This document shows, piece by piece, positions 1 to 8,771 of a stretch of DNA of 64,000 bases. Location: positions 17,614 through 81,613 of the forward strand of contig JAFVTT010000034.1 of the NCBI GenBank assembly GCA_017503065.1, in the 5' to 3' direction. Position 1 is the stretch's first letter. Each line of letters begins with the position of its first letter. The notes beneath the pieces are model-generated. The model made no database searches and was not told the origin of the DNA. It saw only the letters and a list, made by a program, of their open reading frames with translations. The position numbers and the translations under genes were made by a program. Origin of the DNA: Bacteroidaceae bacterium (GTDB lineage Bacteria; Bacteroidota; Bacteroidia; Bacteroidales; Bacteroidaceae).

Positions 1-1219
1 ATAATTTTCTGTTTTCCTTAAACTTAATTTGTCGTTCAAGATTCATTTCTTCCCTCTTGAATGTTTCAATCGTTGAACGAACACTATTCAGTACTGGAGG
101 AATTTCTGGCTTAATTCCTTTGTTCATTGATAGAATTTCATTTATCAATGCAGACATATCTCCACAGACCTCCTGCAGTTGTCTAAGACTTTCGACGAAC
201 AACAAAGCTCCTGTAATTTTTTCGGCCTTAAACAATGTGGTCAGTTCGTCCGCCATGGTTTCCATCATAACAAACTCATCTTTGTTAAAAGGACGTATAA
301 CGCTGAGACGAATTTCAGATGAAATTGAATCTTTAATTCTGCTTTGAACTTCAGCTGGATTATCCATAATGGCTCGTAAACCCTTCATCATCTCTTCAAC
401 TTCTTTTATCACATATTCACCGATAAATTTTTTCGGGTCAGCTATTGACTGATTAACGAAGTCAGCGATGAAATCAATTGATGCCTCCCAGCTCTCTCGT
501 AGAGGACGATATGCCCTTGTGCATGCCATCAGAGATTTCATGTTGGCATAATAGTAGTGAACAAGGTATGAATACGGCAGGATGACAATATCCTTATACT
601 TGACAGCGAGATTGAAGTACGCCGCACTGCCATAACCAAAATTAGTCCTTAATTCAACTGTAATATCGTCATTGATTGTATGCGTATATGTAGAGTACCC
701 AACAATATCACGAGAGTACAATTTTATATCGTCATATTCTCTTATCTTCTTTACAGTTTCGCTAAGTCGCAGACATTTAATGTATATAGATGCCTTCTTT
801 AGATACTTCTTTTTAGCTGAATGATCGGTCTCTTTTATTTCCTTATCCAGCTTCAACTCTAAAGCCTCCTTGGTTTCTTTGCTGAAACGATGCTTCGCAT
901 TGAAAGCCGTTTCTATTTCCTTAACACCTTTTACATAATCCGCATAAGAAATTTCTTTAGGAACAGAACGGCTGTCTATATAGCTGTCATTGTATTCACT
1001 TGGATAGCAAAAGGCAAAGGCCTTAACTTTAGGAGAAAAGACAGAATAGAAATATGCCGCCATATCGTAAATAGTTCTGTTAGGATTATCCACCATAGCT
1101 CCTAATTCTGCAATGAATACCTCAGAACTTGGTATGTCCATTCTCTTTACACTAAGAGTTGCATCGCTGTTTTCGACTAGTGCAAGTACATATTTTTCAT
1201 TAACTTGATTTTTCTCCAT
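1..1219 (-). CDS. Unknown protein, N-terminal 406 codons (gene runs off the window start)
   Basis: An uninterrupted reading frame runs leftward from an ATG at 1219 to base 1 with no stop, so the C-terminus lies outside the window. The protein begins MEKNQVNEKYVLALVENS. It has no signal peptide or membrane segment. The middle is rich in Lys and Glu, and the part near the window edge is charged and helical (LNSVRSTIETFKREEMNLER), which suggests a coiled coil. I do not recognise a family. The DNA is clearly more AT-rich than the housekeeping genes from 3 kb onward, so horizontal acquisition is plausible. A weak promoter-like CGAACTTTG lies just upstream at about 1242-1250. The next gene upstream (1327-2694) is on the same strand, 107 bp away. 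Confidence 0.75.
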   Translation of the reverse strand, partial: MEKNQVNEKYVLALVENSDATLSVKRMDIPSSEVFIAELGAMVDNPNRTIYDMAAYFYSVFSPKVKAFAFCYPSEYNDSYIDSRSVPKEISYADYVKGVKEIETAFNAKHRFSKETKEALELKLDKEIKETDHSAKKKYLKKASIYIKCLRLSETVKKIREYDDIKLYSRDIVGYSTYTHTINDDITVELRTNFGYGSAAYFNLAVKYKDIVILPYSYLVHYYYANMKSLMACTRAYRPLRESWEASIDFIADFVNQSIADPKKFIGEYVIKEVEEMMKGLRAIMDNPAEVQSRIKDSISSEIRLSVIRPFNKDEFVMMETMADELTTLFKAEKITGALLFVESLRQLQEVCGDMSALINEILSMNKGIKPEIPPVLNSVRSTIETFKREEMNLERQIKFKENRKL

Positions 1220-1326
1220 AACCAGTTTTTATTTTCGAATACAAAGTTCGGGACGTTCTACGAACCTTATGTTCGCCGACAATAAATCTTATAGTATCGT
1301 TAGTTACCATGTGGGCTGATTAGCAT

Positions 1327-2694
1327 CTAAAGGAACATAGACATATACATTGGTAGCAATATCAGGTCCTGCTCTTTACGAATATCCTTCGAGTGAAGGA
1401 GGTATCGTTGCAGGATGCGGGCCGAGAACTTTTTCTGGAATTCATCGATTGAAACATGAAGATTGGATACTGATGACTTGACTTCTATTGGGCATATTTT
1501 TGTTTTACGCGACAATAGAAAGTCTATCTCGTAGTTGTGTTTGCCCGATGGCGTCGGCCACGTGTGGTAATACAACTTATTTCCGGCGGCTGTCAGTATC
1601 TGCGAAACCACGTTCTCATAGACATAGCCCACATCAGCCTTCAGTTTGTCACTCAGCAATTTCTGGTAAATGGCGTTCTCTGTAAATTTATCGTCCCAGA
1701 AAGCGAGAGTGACAAACAGCCCCGTATCTCCGCAAAACAATTTGAACTGGTCGCGGTTGATGTGTGATGCCAGTCCTGCACTTGGGTCGTTAGCATGATA
1801 AGCTATATTGACGGTCATGGAATCTTTGAGGATATTTATCTGACCTCTCAAACGATCCAGTTTGCCACCTTCAATCACGCTACTAATCTGATAGCGAGAT
1901 GCGTTACTGCTTAGTTGAGCAGGAATGGCGTGAAACAGGTCAGAGGTTTGGCCTGATGGATCCAAGTCGTAGAAATCCTCATCGTATAGGTCAAGGATGC
2001 TGCGCTTGCGTTGGTCAACAATGCTCATGTCGTGTGTGTCAAGGTAGTCATTGACTGCCTGGGGCATGCCTCCAACCAAAACATACAGACGGAAATCGCG
2101 CATCATACGACGATTCGTATCGTCACTCAGTGGACTCAAATTGTCGAACATTGTACGCAAAATGGGAATTGTCTGATCGTCTCCCAATGCCCAACGAAAC
2201 TCCTCATAGTCCATAGGATACATATCAAGGCGTGTCTCCTCACTGGGAATGAGAATATTGTTCTGGTGGCTATTCTTGCCTGCTGATTTCCATTTACGTT
2301 TGATGCTCAACAGAGAGCCTGTTTCAATGTAATCGTAGCGTCCGTCGGCCACAAGTGTTTTAATGGCTTGACGGGCTAATGGCTGCTTTTGTATTTCATC
2401 AAAGATGATGACCGACTTGCGTGGTTTCAGGCTTGTCCGATAGTTAAGTTGCAACTGGGTGAAGATGTAGTCTAAATTGGAGACATCTTCAAACAAACGA
2501 TGTATTGCCTGTGTTGCCTTTGAGAAGTCAACCAATATGTAACTCTCGTATTCATGGCGGGCAAACTCCTCGGCAACAGTGGATTTGCCGACACGTCTTG
2601 CACCCCTAATAAGAAGTGCGGTTGTCCCGTGCTGATTTTGTTTCCAACTCAGCATTTGCTCATAGATCTTGCGCCTAAATATTCTTTCTGCCAT
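1327..2694 (-). CDS. AAA-type ATP-binding protein with C-terminal DUF4143-like nuclease-fold domain
   Basis: 455 aa. The N-terminal P-loop domain carries Walker A GARRVGKST (about residues 31-39) and Walker B VIIFDEIQ (about 95-102). The C-terminal part contains EIDFLL...PIEVKSS, the degenerate PD-(D/E)XK pattern of DUF4143 proteins. Such ATPases are abundant in Bacteroidales and archaea, are often mobile and have no settled function; a role in defence or toxin-like biology is only speculation. The DNA is more AT-rich than the region to the right. The ATG at 2694 is the only reasonable start before the P-loop. A promoter-like TACCTTTA lies about 25 bp upstream (2717-2724 on the minus strand). 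Confidence 0.85.
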   Translation of the reverse strand: MAERIFRRKIYEQMLSWKQNQHGTTALLIRGARRVGKSTVAEEFARHEYESYILVDFSKATQAIHRLFEDVSNLDYIFTQLQLNYRTSLKPRKSVIIFDEIQKQPLARQAIKTLVADGRYDYIETGSLLSIKRKWKSAGKNSHQNNILIPSEETRLDMYPMDYEEFRWALGDDQTIPILRTMFDNLSPLSDDTNRRMMRDFRLYVLVGGMPQAVNDYLDTHDMSIVDQRKRSILDLYDEDFYDLDPSGQTSDLFHAIPAQLSSNASRYQISSVIEGGKLDRLRGQINILKDSMTVNIAYHANDPSAGLASHINRDQFKLFCGDTGLFVTLAFWDDKFTENAIYQKLLSDKLKADVGYVYENVVSQILTAAGNKLYYHTWPTPSGKHNYEIDFLLSRKTKICPIEVKSSVSNLHVSIDEFQKKFSARILQRYLLHSKDIRKEQDLILLPMYMSMFL

Positions 2695-3065
2695 CGTTTT
2701 TTAATTTTATTCGGTGTAAAGGTAGATATAAAATCCCAGTTATTAAAGGGAAAAGAATAAAAAATGCCGAAATCCTCAAAGGAATCCATCTTGTATATGC
2801 CGAAATTCTCAATGTGTACCAATCGAATTCATTCGCCACATGAAGTCTTCCCTGTCCAGACAATCCTCTTCGTACAGGATAGAGAACAAGAGAGGACGGG
2901 AATATGTCCTTGCCGATGAAAAGGGCGATTTTGCACAGGACTGATGCCGGAAGCGCTGTGCCGTGCTGCTTCCTCGCGTAATTGTAAGGGTAATGTAAGG
3001 TAGGTTTTGCATGAAGGTATGCCGCTCCTTCATATCTTTGCCGGAGAAACCAAATCCGTGCAATC
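2695..3065. other. Gene-poor gap between divergent genes
   Basis: No convincing gene is seen. The left part is AT-rich and includes the promoter region of the ATPase gene. Two near-identical 15-bp words (TGCCGAAATCCTCAA at 2765 and TGCCGAAATTCTCAA at 2798) lie 33 bp apart. Short frames here are without family resemblance. The right end carries the promoter of the DUF2723 gene. Confidence 0.5.
3006..3040 (+). promoter_or_regulatory. Bacteroidota-type promoter of the DUF2723 gene
   Basis: TTTG at 3006-3009 and TATCTTTG at 3033-3040, spaced by 23 bp, match the -33/-7 consensus. The ATG is at 3066, leaving a leader of about 20 nt. Confidence 0.55.
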
Positions 3066-6000
3066 ATGCAAAAGTTCCGATTCAATCTTGTAGACCGCAT
3101 CATGGGGTGGGTGGCGTTTGCCATTGCCGCCACGGTCTATTGTCTTACGGCAGAGCCTACGGCAAGCCTGTGGGACTGCTCCGAGTTCATCATTTCCGCC
3201 TATAAACTGGAGATAGGCCATCCGCCAGGCGCGCCCTTTTTCATGCTTACGGCCAACCTCTTCTCCCAGTTTGCCTCCGACCCGTCCCAAGTGGCATACA
3301 TGGTGAACATCATGTCTGCCCTGCTCAGTGCCGGGTGCATCATGCTTCTGTTCTGGACGGTGTCCCACCTGATGCGCCGTCTGCTATGCGGTTATGGCGA
3401 GGTGGAGCGTATGCAGGATCTCCTCCTGATTGAAGGTTCCGCGCTGGTGGGCGCACTGGCCTGCATGTTCAGCGATTCCTTCTGGTATTCTGCGGTGGAA
3501 GCGGAGGTTTATGCCTATTCCAGTTTCCTTACCGCCCTGGTGTTCTGGCTCATGCTGAAGTGGGACGAGGAGGCGGATGCCCCCGGTTCTGACCGTTGGC
3601 TTCTGCTCATATCATATTTCATAGGTCTGTCCATAGGTGTGCATCTGCTGAATCTGCTCTGCATACCGGCCATGGTGCTGGTGTATTACTTCCGTAGAAC
3701 GCGGAACGTGGGCATGTGTGGCATCTGCAAGGCATTGCTAATAAGTTTTGCCTTGCTTGGCGGCATACTCTACGGACTCATACCCGGAGTGTTGTGGTTG
3801 GCAGGCAGGGCAGAACTGCTGGCCGTAAACCTGTTGGGACTTCCCTTCAATTCCGGGCTTCTTGCCTTTATATTATTGCTTTCCGTACTGATTGCCTGGG
3901 GGCTGTGGCGCTGGCACGGAACGAAAAGGCTTGTCCTGTCCTGTGTGACCCTGATACTGGTCGGTTTCAGTTGCTATGGTGTAATCCTTGTCCGCTCTGC
4001 CGCCAATCCGCCAATGGACGAGAATTCCCCCGAGGACGTCTTCGCCCTGAAGCGCTACCTCAACAGGGAGCAGTACGAGGATAACCCCCTGTTCTACGGC
4101 CCGACGTACAAGGCAAAGCCCGAATACGAGCGCAAGGGTGACTTTATGGTTGCCAAGCGCAGGGATGGAGAGACCGTCTGGCGCAAGTCGGAGAAGATGG
4201 GGCGCTACATGGATGTGGGCAAGAAGATAGAGTACGTTTACGACCAGAATATGCTTTTTCCACGTATGCACTCGTCACGTCATGCCCAGGCCTATGAGCA
4301 GTGGATGGGAGGCGTGGAGGGACCCACGATGAAGGAAAACATCGGTTTCTTCATCTCCTACCAATTATATTATATGTATATAAGGTACTTCCTGTGGAAC
4401 TTCGTCGGCCGGCAGAACGACATCCCCGGCAACGGAGAGACGGAGCACGGCAACTGGATAACGGGCATAGATGCCGTGGACGGTTTGCTCTTGGGGTGCG
4501 ATATGGACAAACTCCCCTCCGACCTGAGGGAGAACAAGGGACGCAATGTCTATTACGCCCTGCCCCTGCTCTTGGGACTGTTGGGCATGGTGTGGCAACG
4601 CAGGCGAGGCGCTCAGGGCAGGGCACAGTTCCTCGTCACCTTCTGGCTTTTCTTCATGACAGGAATAGCCATAGTCCTGTACCTCAACCAGACTCCCCTG
4701 CAGGCCAGGGAGAGGGACTATTCCTATGCCGGCTCCTTCTATGCCTTCTGCATCTGGGTGGGACTTGGCACCGGTGCGGTGGCCTCGTTGCTGAGGCGCA
4801 TGAAGTTGGGAGAGCGCACCTCGGCTGTTGCCGGCGTGCTCCTGTCTCTGCTTGTGCCCATACAGATGGGATACCAGAACTGGGACGACCACGACCGTAG
4901 CGGACGCTATACCTGCCGCGACTTCGGACGGAACTATCTGGAGACGGCACCCGAGGAGGGCTGTCCCATCATATTCTGCCACGGCGACAACGACACCTTC
5001 CCGCTTTGGTATGTCCAGGAAGTGGAGGGGAAACGCACGGAGGCAAGGGCATGCAATCTGTCCTATGCCGGTGCCGACTGGTACGTGGATCAGATGCTCC
5101 GCCCTGCCTACGGCTCTCCGGCTTTCCCTTTGGGATGGGAAACTGAAGACTATAGTTATGGCAACAACGACGTGGTGCGGATAGAGCCCGAACTGCACGA
5201 CAGGGTCCTTGCCCTCTACAGGCAGGAACCTCACACTCTAAGGAGAATTCTGGGCGAAGAACCGTTCGATATGGCCAACATACTGAGGCATTGGGTGTTC
5301 AACCGCACGGACGGCATGAGCGAGGAGGATGTGCGCCTGCGGCGGTATGTGAAGGCTCTTGCCTGCGGTCGCGAGGACGAATGGGAAACACTGGACATAC
5401 GCTGCATCCCCACCGACACGGCCTTTGCCGTGCAGAAGTCGGGCAAACGTATGCCCCTGTCCTTTGCCGGCAAGGATATGCTGTTCAAGAGCGACCTGCT
5501 GATACTCCAACTCCTCGTAAATGCCGATGAAACCAGGCCTTTGTATGTGACTACGTCCATGAACGTGGATGATGTGGCATATCTTAAACCTCATCTTGTG
5601 CTCGAAGGCCTGCTATATCGCATCGTCCCCTCCGATAGCCTGGAAACGGAAATGCGTGTGGACGTGGAGCGCTTGTACGGCAACATTATGGAGCGCTTTT
5701 CCTACGGCGGCCTGTCCGACACTGAGGTCTATGCCGACTATGATGTAAGGAAGATGGCATACGGTCATCAGCACAAGATGGCCACGCTGATAGACGCCCT
5801 GCTGGGGCAGGGAGACGGAGAGCGCGCCTTGGCCGTGGTGCGCAAATGGCAGAGGGAAATGCCTCCGCAGGTCGTGCCCTATGACGATGCCGCCCTGTCC
5901 ATGCTGCGTTGCCTCTACCATACTGGGCATCACGAGGAGGCCGATACACTTGCCGCGGACATGCTCTCCCGTTCGGTGGAGTGGTTGGATTGGATAGGCA

Positions 6001-6143
6001 CGTTGCGCCCCGAGCGCCGTCGCGGTTCCGCCTTCACGGAATACCGTTGGAATCGTATAATGGAAAGGACCGTGTCCATGTTGTTCCATTACGACAGGAA
6101 AGAACTTCTCAGTACCTATTTCCCCGAACAAATATCAAAATAA
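3066..6143 (+). CDS. DUF2723 (GT117-type) multi-spanning membrane glycosyltransferase-like protein
   Basis: 1025 aa. The N-terminal half has about a dozen hydrophobic segments. After the first comes TASLWDCSEFIISAYKLEIGH, the diagnostic DUF2723 stretch; its acidic residues sit where GT-C transferases place catalytic residues. The C-terminal ~400 residues are soluble and helical, consistent with a periplasmic domain. Family knowledge: DUF2723 is classed as GT117, and the human member TMEM260 is a protein O-mannosyltransferase, so an envelope protein- or lipid-glycosylation role is inferred. The gene overlaps the following small membrane-protein gene by one base (TAATG). A Bacteroidota promoter sits just upstream. 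Confidence 0.85.
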   Translation: MQKFRFNLVDRIMGWVAFAIAATVYCLTAEPTASLWDCSEFIISAYKLEIGHPPGAPFFMLTANLFSQFASDPSQVAYMVNIMSALLSAGCIMLLFWTVSHLMRRLLCGYGEVERMQDLLLIEGSALVGALACMFSDSFWYSAVEAEVYAYSSFLTALVFWLMLKWDEEADAPGSDRWLLLISYFIGLSIGVHLLNLLCIPAMVLVYYFRRTRNVGMCGICKALLISFALLGGILYGLIPGVLWLAGRAELLAVNLLGLPFNSGLLAFILLLSVLIAWGLWRWHGTKRLVLSCVTLILVGFSCYGVILVRSAANPPMDENSPEDVFALKRYLNREQYEDNPLFYGPTYKAKPEYERKGDFMVAKRRDGETVWRKSEKMGRYMDVGKKIEYVYDQNMLFPRMHSSRHAQAYEQWMGGVEGPTMKENIGFFISYQLYYMYIRYFLWNFVGRQNDIPGNGETEHGNWITGIDAVDGLLLGCDMDKLPSDLRENKGRNVYYALPLLLGLLGMVWQRRRGAQGRAQFLVTFWLFFMTGIAIVLYLNQTPLQARERDYSYAGSFYAFCIWVGLGTGAVASLLRRMKLGERTSAVAGVLLSLLVPIQMGYQNWDDHDRSGRYTCRDFGRNYLETAPEEGCPIIFCHGDNDTFPLWYVQEVEGKRTEARACNLSYAGADWYVDQMLRPAYGSPAFPLGWETEDYSYGNNDVVRIEPELHDRVLALYRQEPHTLRRILGEEPFDMANILRHWVFNRTDGMSEEDVRLRRYVKALACGREDEWETLDIRCIPTDTAFAVQKSGKRMPLSFAGKDMLFKSDLLILQLLVNADETRPLYVTTSMNVDDVAYLKPHLVLEGLLYRIVPSDSLETEMRVDVERLYGNIMERFSYGGLSDTEVYADYDVRKMAYGHQHKMATLIDALLGQGDGERALAVVRKWQREMPPQVVPYDDAALSMLRCLYHTGHHEEADTLAADMLSRSVEWLDWIGTLRPERRRGSAFTEYRWNRIMERTVSMLFHYDRKELLSTYFPEQISK

Positions 6144-6373
6144 TGCCTATGACCCTGAAACGCCTCTTCGTGGAACGCACGCACTATGTCGTTTCCGCCC
6201 TTGCCGTATCCCTCATCCTGTTGGGCCTCCTGCTCATGACAGGAGAGGGCAGTAGCAACGAAACCTTCTGTCCCGACATCTTCTCCGCACGGAGGATAAC
6301 CCTCGCACCCCTCCTGTGCCTCGCCGGTTACCTGTTGCTCATTCCGGCCATATTATGGCGCAGAAAGACGTGA
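6143..6373 (+). CDS. DUF3098 family small inner-membrane protein
   Basis: 76 aa, starting at the ATG that overlaps the preceding stop as TAATG; an in-frame ATG at 6149 is an alternative. There are two hydrophobic helices (about residues 14-32 and 51-69) joined by a loop with FCPDIFSARRITLAP. That loop matches the FNPEIFSFRRI-type signature of Bacteroidota DUF3098. Function is unknown; family members usually lie beside envelope genes. Translational coupling to the DUF2723 gene suggests they act in the same envelope process (inference). A longer frame begins upstream inside the DUF2723 gene, but it does not match the family there. Confidence 0.8.
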   Translation: MPMTLKRLFVERTHYVVSALAVSLILLGLLLMTGEGSSNETFCPDIFSARRITLAPLLCLAGYLLLIPAILWRRKT

Positions 6374-6406
6374 AGGTGGGCGGTGGCCATGCGGATGATG
6401 AACTTT

Positions 6407-6466
6407 TGTTGCCGTATCAACACTGCTCTGTTGATACGGCAACAGCGTTCTGTTGATAGTACAACA
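6407..6466. repeat. 60-bp triple-palindrome element, copy 1
   Basis: Three 16-bp units with 5-bp inverted arms, TGTTG-N6-CAACA, lie at 6407-6422, 6429-6444 and 6451-6466. They are separated by 6-bp spacers CTGCTC and GCGTTC, an exact 22-bp period. Unit 1 is the reverse complement of unit 2. The element lies in the gap where the DUF3098 gene and tRNA-Leu converge. Related copies are at 51169 and 62098, and a diverged one at 22183. Confidence 0.85.
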
Positions 6467-6553
6467 AAAACTTGTCCTCACTGAGCGTGTGGCATGATAT
6501 CGGCCAGAGAGAAAAGAAAAGAGAAGTCGCAATGACTCCTCTTTTCTGTTTCG

Positions 6554-6635
6554 TACGCCTGATAGGACTCGAACCTACACGCATCGCTGCACCAGATCCT
6601 AAGTCTGGCGTGTCTACCAATTCCACCACAAGCGC
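6554..6635 (-). tRNA. tRNA-Leu, anticodon UAG
   Basis: 82 nt class II tRNA. The acceptor stem GCGCTTG pairs with CAGGCGT with G-U pairs at two positions. The anticodon stem CCAGA/TCTGG encloses loop CTTAGGA, giving anticodon TAG. There is a long variable arm and the T-loop TTCGAGT. CCA is not encoded. A TACCTTTG promoter element lies just upstream. Confidence 0.95.
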
Positions 6636-6648
6636 AACTTAGATGGTG

Positions 6649-6656
6649 CAAAGGTA
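6649..6656 (-). promoter_or_regulatory. -7 promoter element of tRNA-Leu
   Basis: TACCTTTG on the minus strand lies 13 bp upstream of the tRNA 5' end. No clear TTTG is seen at the -33 position. Confidence 0.55.
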
Positions 6657-6756
6657 CGCCTTTTTTTTGAATTATGCACCATAAGGCCCCATATATCTAT
6701 TCTGAATGAACTATATTTCTCCTCAGGATATGCAATCCCAGGCCTATGTATAAGAA

Positions 6757-6790
6757 AAGGACAGGCGCCATTGTGCAGGCATCTGTCCTT
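6757..6790 (-). terminator. Terminator of the HU-like gene
   Basis: Arms AAGGACAG and CTGTCCTT with internal pairing GCC/GGC form a hairpin directly downstream of the HU stop. It is followed on the minus strand by TTCTTAT. Confidence 0.6.
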
Positions 6791-6812
6791 CTTTATCCGA
6801 AAGCGGAGGAGA

Positions 6813-7106
6813 TTATTCCTTTACTTCCTTCACCTCGGCCACTCTGCTCTGGAACTCGGGGCAGGGCTTGAAGGCGGGGATGTAGTGCTCGGGCACGATG
6901 ATAGTCTCCTTCTTGGTGATGTTGCGGGCAGTTTTGGCGGCACGCTTCTTCAGGTTGAAGGTACCGAAACCACGCAAGTACACGTTCTCGCCGCTTGCCA
7001 TGGTTTCCTTGATGATATTCATGAGGGCCTCAACAGAAGCCAGGGCGGTAGGCTGGTCGATGCCGGTTTCGTGAGAAATGGCACGTACAAGTTCTTGCTT
7101 TGTCAT
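6813..7106 (-). CDS. HU/IHF-family DNA-binding protein
   Basis: 97 aa basic nucleoid protein that bends or coats DNA as a dimer. The N-terminal helices (MTKQELVRAISHETGI) and the arm YLRGFGTFNLKKRAAKTARN...IPAFKPCPEF fit the HU/IHF fold. The position of the usual RNPxTG turn reads RNITKK. The DNA-intercalating proline is therefore missing, as is common in Bacteroidota members. A strong TTTG-N20-TACCTTTG promoter is seen upstream and a hairpin terminator downstream, so it is probably monocistronic and highly expressed. Confidence 0.93.
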   Translation of the reverse strand: MTKQELVRAISHETGIDQPTALASVEALMNIIKETMASGENVYLRGFGTFNLKKRAAKTARNITKKETIIVPEHYIPAFKPCPEFQSRVAEVKEVKE

Positions 7107-7180
7107 AATTATGTGTCTTTATGTGTTGTTATAGTGTTATTCGCAGGGATTATTTGCTGACTTTTAGTCTTTTGCGGGTG

Positions 7181-7212
7181 CAAAGGTACGAATAAGCGAG
7201 CGATTTTCCAAA
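7181..7212 (-). promoter_or_regulatory. Promoter of the HU-like gene
   Basis: On the minus strand, TTTG (7212-7209), 20 bp, then TACCTTTG (7188-7181) form a near-ideal Bacteroidota primary promoter. The spacer ends in CTCGCTTATTCG, a word repeated at two other sites. Confidence 0.75.
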
Positions 7213-7319
7213 TTTATTTGAGAAAATCCGAGCGGGAGTACCTTAGACGATATGTCAGAGGTACGAATAAGCGAGCGAAATAGCAAATAAAGCACAGAAA
7301 GCGGACTTGGCATGTCCGG

Positions 7320-7475
7320 CTATTCCTCTTCGGTCAGTGCCTCGTAGACTTGTATGGCTTTGTCCTTGATGTTGTAGCGGTAGTAGGCATAGTCGAGGTA
7401 GGCCCACAAGTACACCAGCACTACGAAGCAGAGCCAACCGGTCAGTATGGGGTGTTCTTTTATCAGGTCAAGCAT
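7320..7475 (-). CDS. 51-aa single-pass membrane protein in the CobW operon
   Basis: A short frame starts at the ATG at 7475, 18 bp after the CobW stop, and ends at a TAG at 7320. It encodes MLDLIKEHPILTGWLCFVVL followed by VYLWAYLDYAYYRYNIKDK and an acidic tail ending LTEEE. One hydrophobic helix (about residues 10-29) precedes a Tyr-rich juxtamembrane stretch. I know no named family. Tight placement behind a COG0523 GTPase suggests a membrane anchor, partner or metal-related accessory protein (inference). An overlapping frame at 7255-7437 is less likely because it lacks the operon spacing and a sensible composition. Confidence 0.65.
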   Translation of the reverse strand: MLDLIKEHPILTGWLCFVVLVYLWAYLDYAYYRYNIKDKAIQVYEALTEEE

Positions 7476-7493
7476 ATTCTTTATGTCTTTAGT

Positions 7494-8768
7494 TTAATCC
7501 GTGAGGCATGCCTCCAGTTTCTGGCGCAGGTCTTCGATGTCCATGTGTATGCCTATGAAGACGAGTTTCTGCATGCGGTCGCCATAGGTGGGGTCCCAGT
7601 CGTCCTGCAGCCTCTGGTCACGTGCCAGGATGGGCTTGAGTTCCTCCTCGGGCATGGTGGCATACCATTGTCCTGCCTGGTGCAGGGACACCTGTCGGCC
7701 GGCCTGTTCGAAGAGGTAGCACATGTGTTCCTCGCCCTTGAAGTAGCACATGCCCTTGGCGCGTACGATGCTCTTGGGCCATTGGCGTGCCACGAAGTGG
7801 TCGAAGTTGCCAAGGTTCAGAGGGCGGCGGCTGTAGAACACCCATGTGCTGATGCCATATTCGTCGCCATGCGGATGTTCGGCATCGTGATGATGTCCGC
7901 AACAGCAGTGCCCGTCTTCATCGTGGTGATGATGGTGTCCGCAATGCGGGCATGCTTCCCCATCTTCCTCGTGGTGATGGTGATGATGGTGCTCGTCTTC
8001 GTGATGGTGATGCTCCTCCTCATGGTGGGGTTTGTCCAGTTCCTCAATCCATTTTGCCGAGGTGGCAACGGTTTCGAAGTCGAACATGCCGGTGTTGAGC
8101 AGGAGGTCGAGATCCACATCGCAGAAGTTGCACGGGATGATGTCGGCCTTGGGCTGTATGGTGTGCAGTATGGAGCGTATGCGTCCCAGTTCCTCCTCCG
8201 TTACCTCATCGGCCTTGTTGAGCAGTATGGTGTTGCAGAACTCTATCTGCTGGATGACGAGGTTGGCAATGTCGTCCTCGGCTATTCTATTGCCTGTAAG
8301 GTCCAGGCCGCATCCAAACTCGTCCTTCAGGCGGAGTGCATCCACCACGGAGCAGATGCAGTCCAGGGTGGGGATGTGCGTTATGGGGCCTGCGTTGAAG
8401 GTGTTGAGGTCCAGGGACTGCTCGTATGCACAGATGGTCTGTGCTATGGGGGAGGGCTCGCAGATGCCTGAGGCCTCGATGACAATGTAGTCGAAGCGTT
8501 CTGACTTCATCAGGTCGCGGAGTTGCAGGACGAGGTCCATCTTCAGCGAGCAGCAGATGCACCCGTTCTGCAGGGCCACCAGAGAGTCGTCCTGCTGGTC
8601 AACAATGCCGCCCTTCTGTATGAGGTCGGCATCGATGTTCACCTCGCCGATGTCGTTTACGATGACGGCAAAGCGTATACCTCTTTTATTATTAAGTATG
8701 CGGTTCAGCAGGGTGGTTTTGCCGCTGCCCAGATAACCGGTTATGAGTAATACTTTTGTCTCTTTCAT
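7494..8768 (-). CDS. CobW/COG0523-family GTPase metallochaperone with a large His-rich insert
   Basis: 424 aa. G1 P-loop GYLGSGKTT (11-19), the COG0523 metal-binding CxCC motif (C70-I-C72-C73), a G3-like region near IEASGICEP (98-105) and NKAD (184-187) are all visible. Residues 248-300 form a His/Glu/Asp/Cys-rich segment with runs of up to seven His and CPHCG and CCCG clusters. The CobW C-terminal domain follows (SRRPLNLGNFDHFVA...). Family knowledge: these G3E GTPases deliver or store metal, usually Zn, for metalloproteins. The sequence fits a Zn- or Ni-type chaperone more than cobalamin synthesis. It is third in the operon DUF1846-DUF4250-cobW-small membrane protein, with a 3-bp gap to the gene before. 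Confidence 0.9.
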   Translation of the reverse strand: MKETKVLLITGYLGSGKTTLLNRILNNKRGIRFAVIVNDIGEVNIDADLIQKGGIVDQQDDSLVALQNGCICCSLKMDLVLQLRDLMKSERFDYIVIEASGICEPSPIAQTICAYEQSLDLNTFNAGPITHIPTLDCICSVVDALRLKDEFGCGLDLTGNRIAEDDIANLVIQQIEFCNTILLNKADEVTEEELGRIRSILHTIQPKADIIPCNFCDVDLDLLLNTGMFDFETVATSAKWIEELDKPHHEEEHHHHEDEHHHHHHHEEDGEACPHCGHHHHHDEDGHCCCGHHHDAEHPHGDEYGISTWVFYSRRPLNLGNFDHFVARQWPKSIVRAKGMCYFKGEEHMCYLFEQAGRQVSLHQAGQWYATMPEEELKPILARDQRLQDDWDPTYGDRMQKLVFIGIHMDIEDLRQKLEACLTD

Positions 8769-8771
8769 TTT

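Noticed and set aside
3030..5594. Several leftward frames over the DUF2723 gene (up to 289 aa)
   Set aside because: Antisense shadows caused by moderate-GC codon use; the rightward membrane protein has clear motifs.
6417..6629. 70-aa leftward frame beginning MVELVDTPDLGSGAAM
   Set aside because: It is the well-known false protein produced by reading through a tRNA-Leu and the adjacent repeat.
7255..7437. 60-aa leftward frame overlapping the small membrane-protein gene
   Set aside because: Another frame at 7320-7475 has correct operon spacing and a sensible membrane-protein composition.
7350..8471. 373-aa rightward frame over the cobW gene
   Set aside because: Antisense shadow of the His-rich CobW coding sequence; no start signal and no family resemblance.
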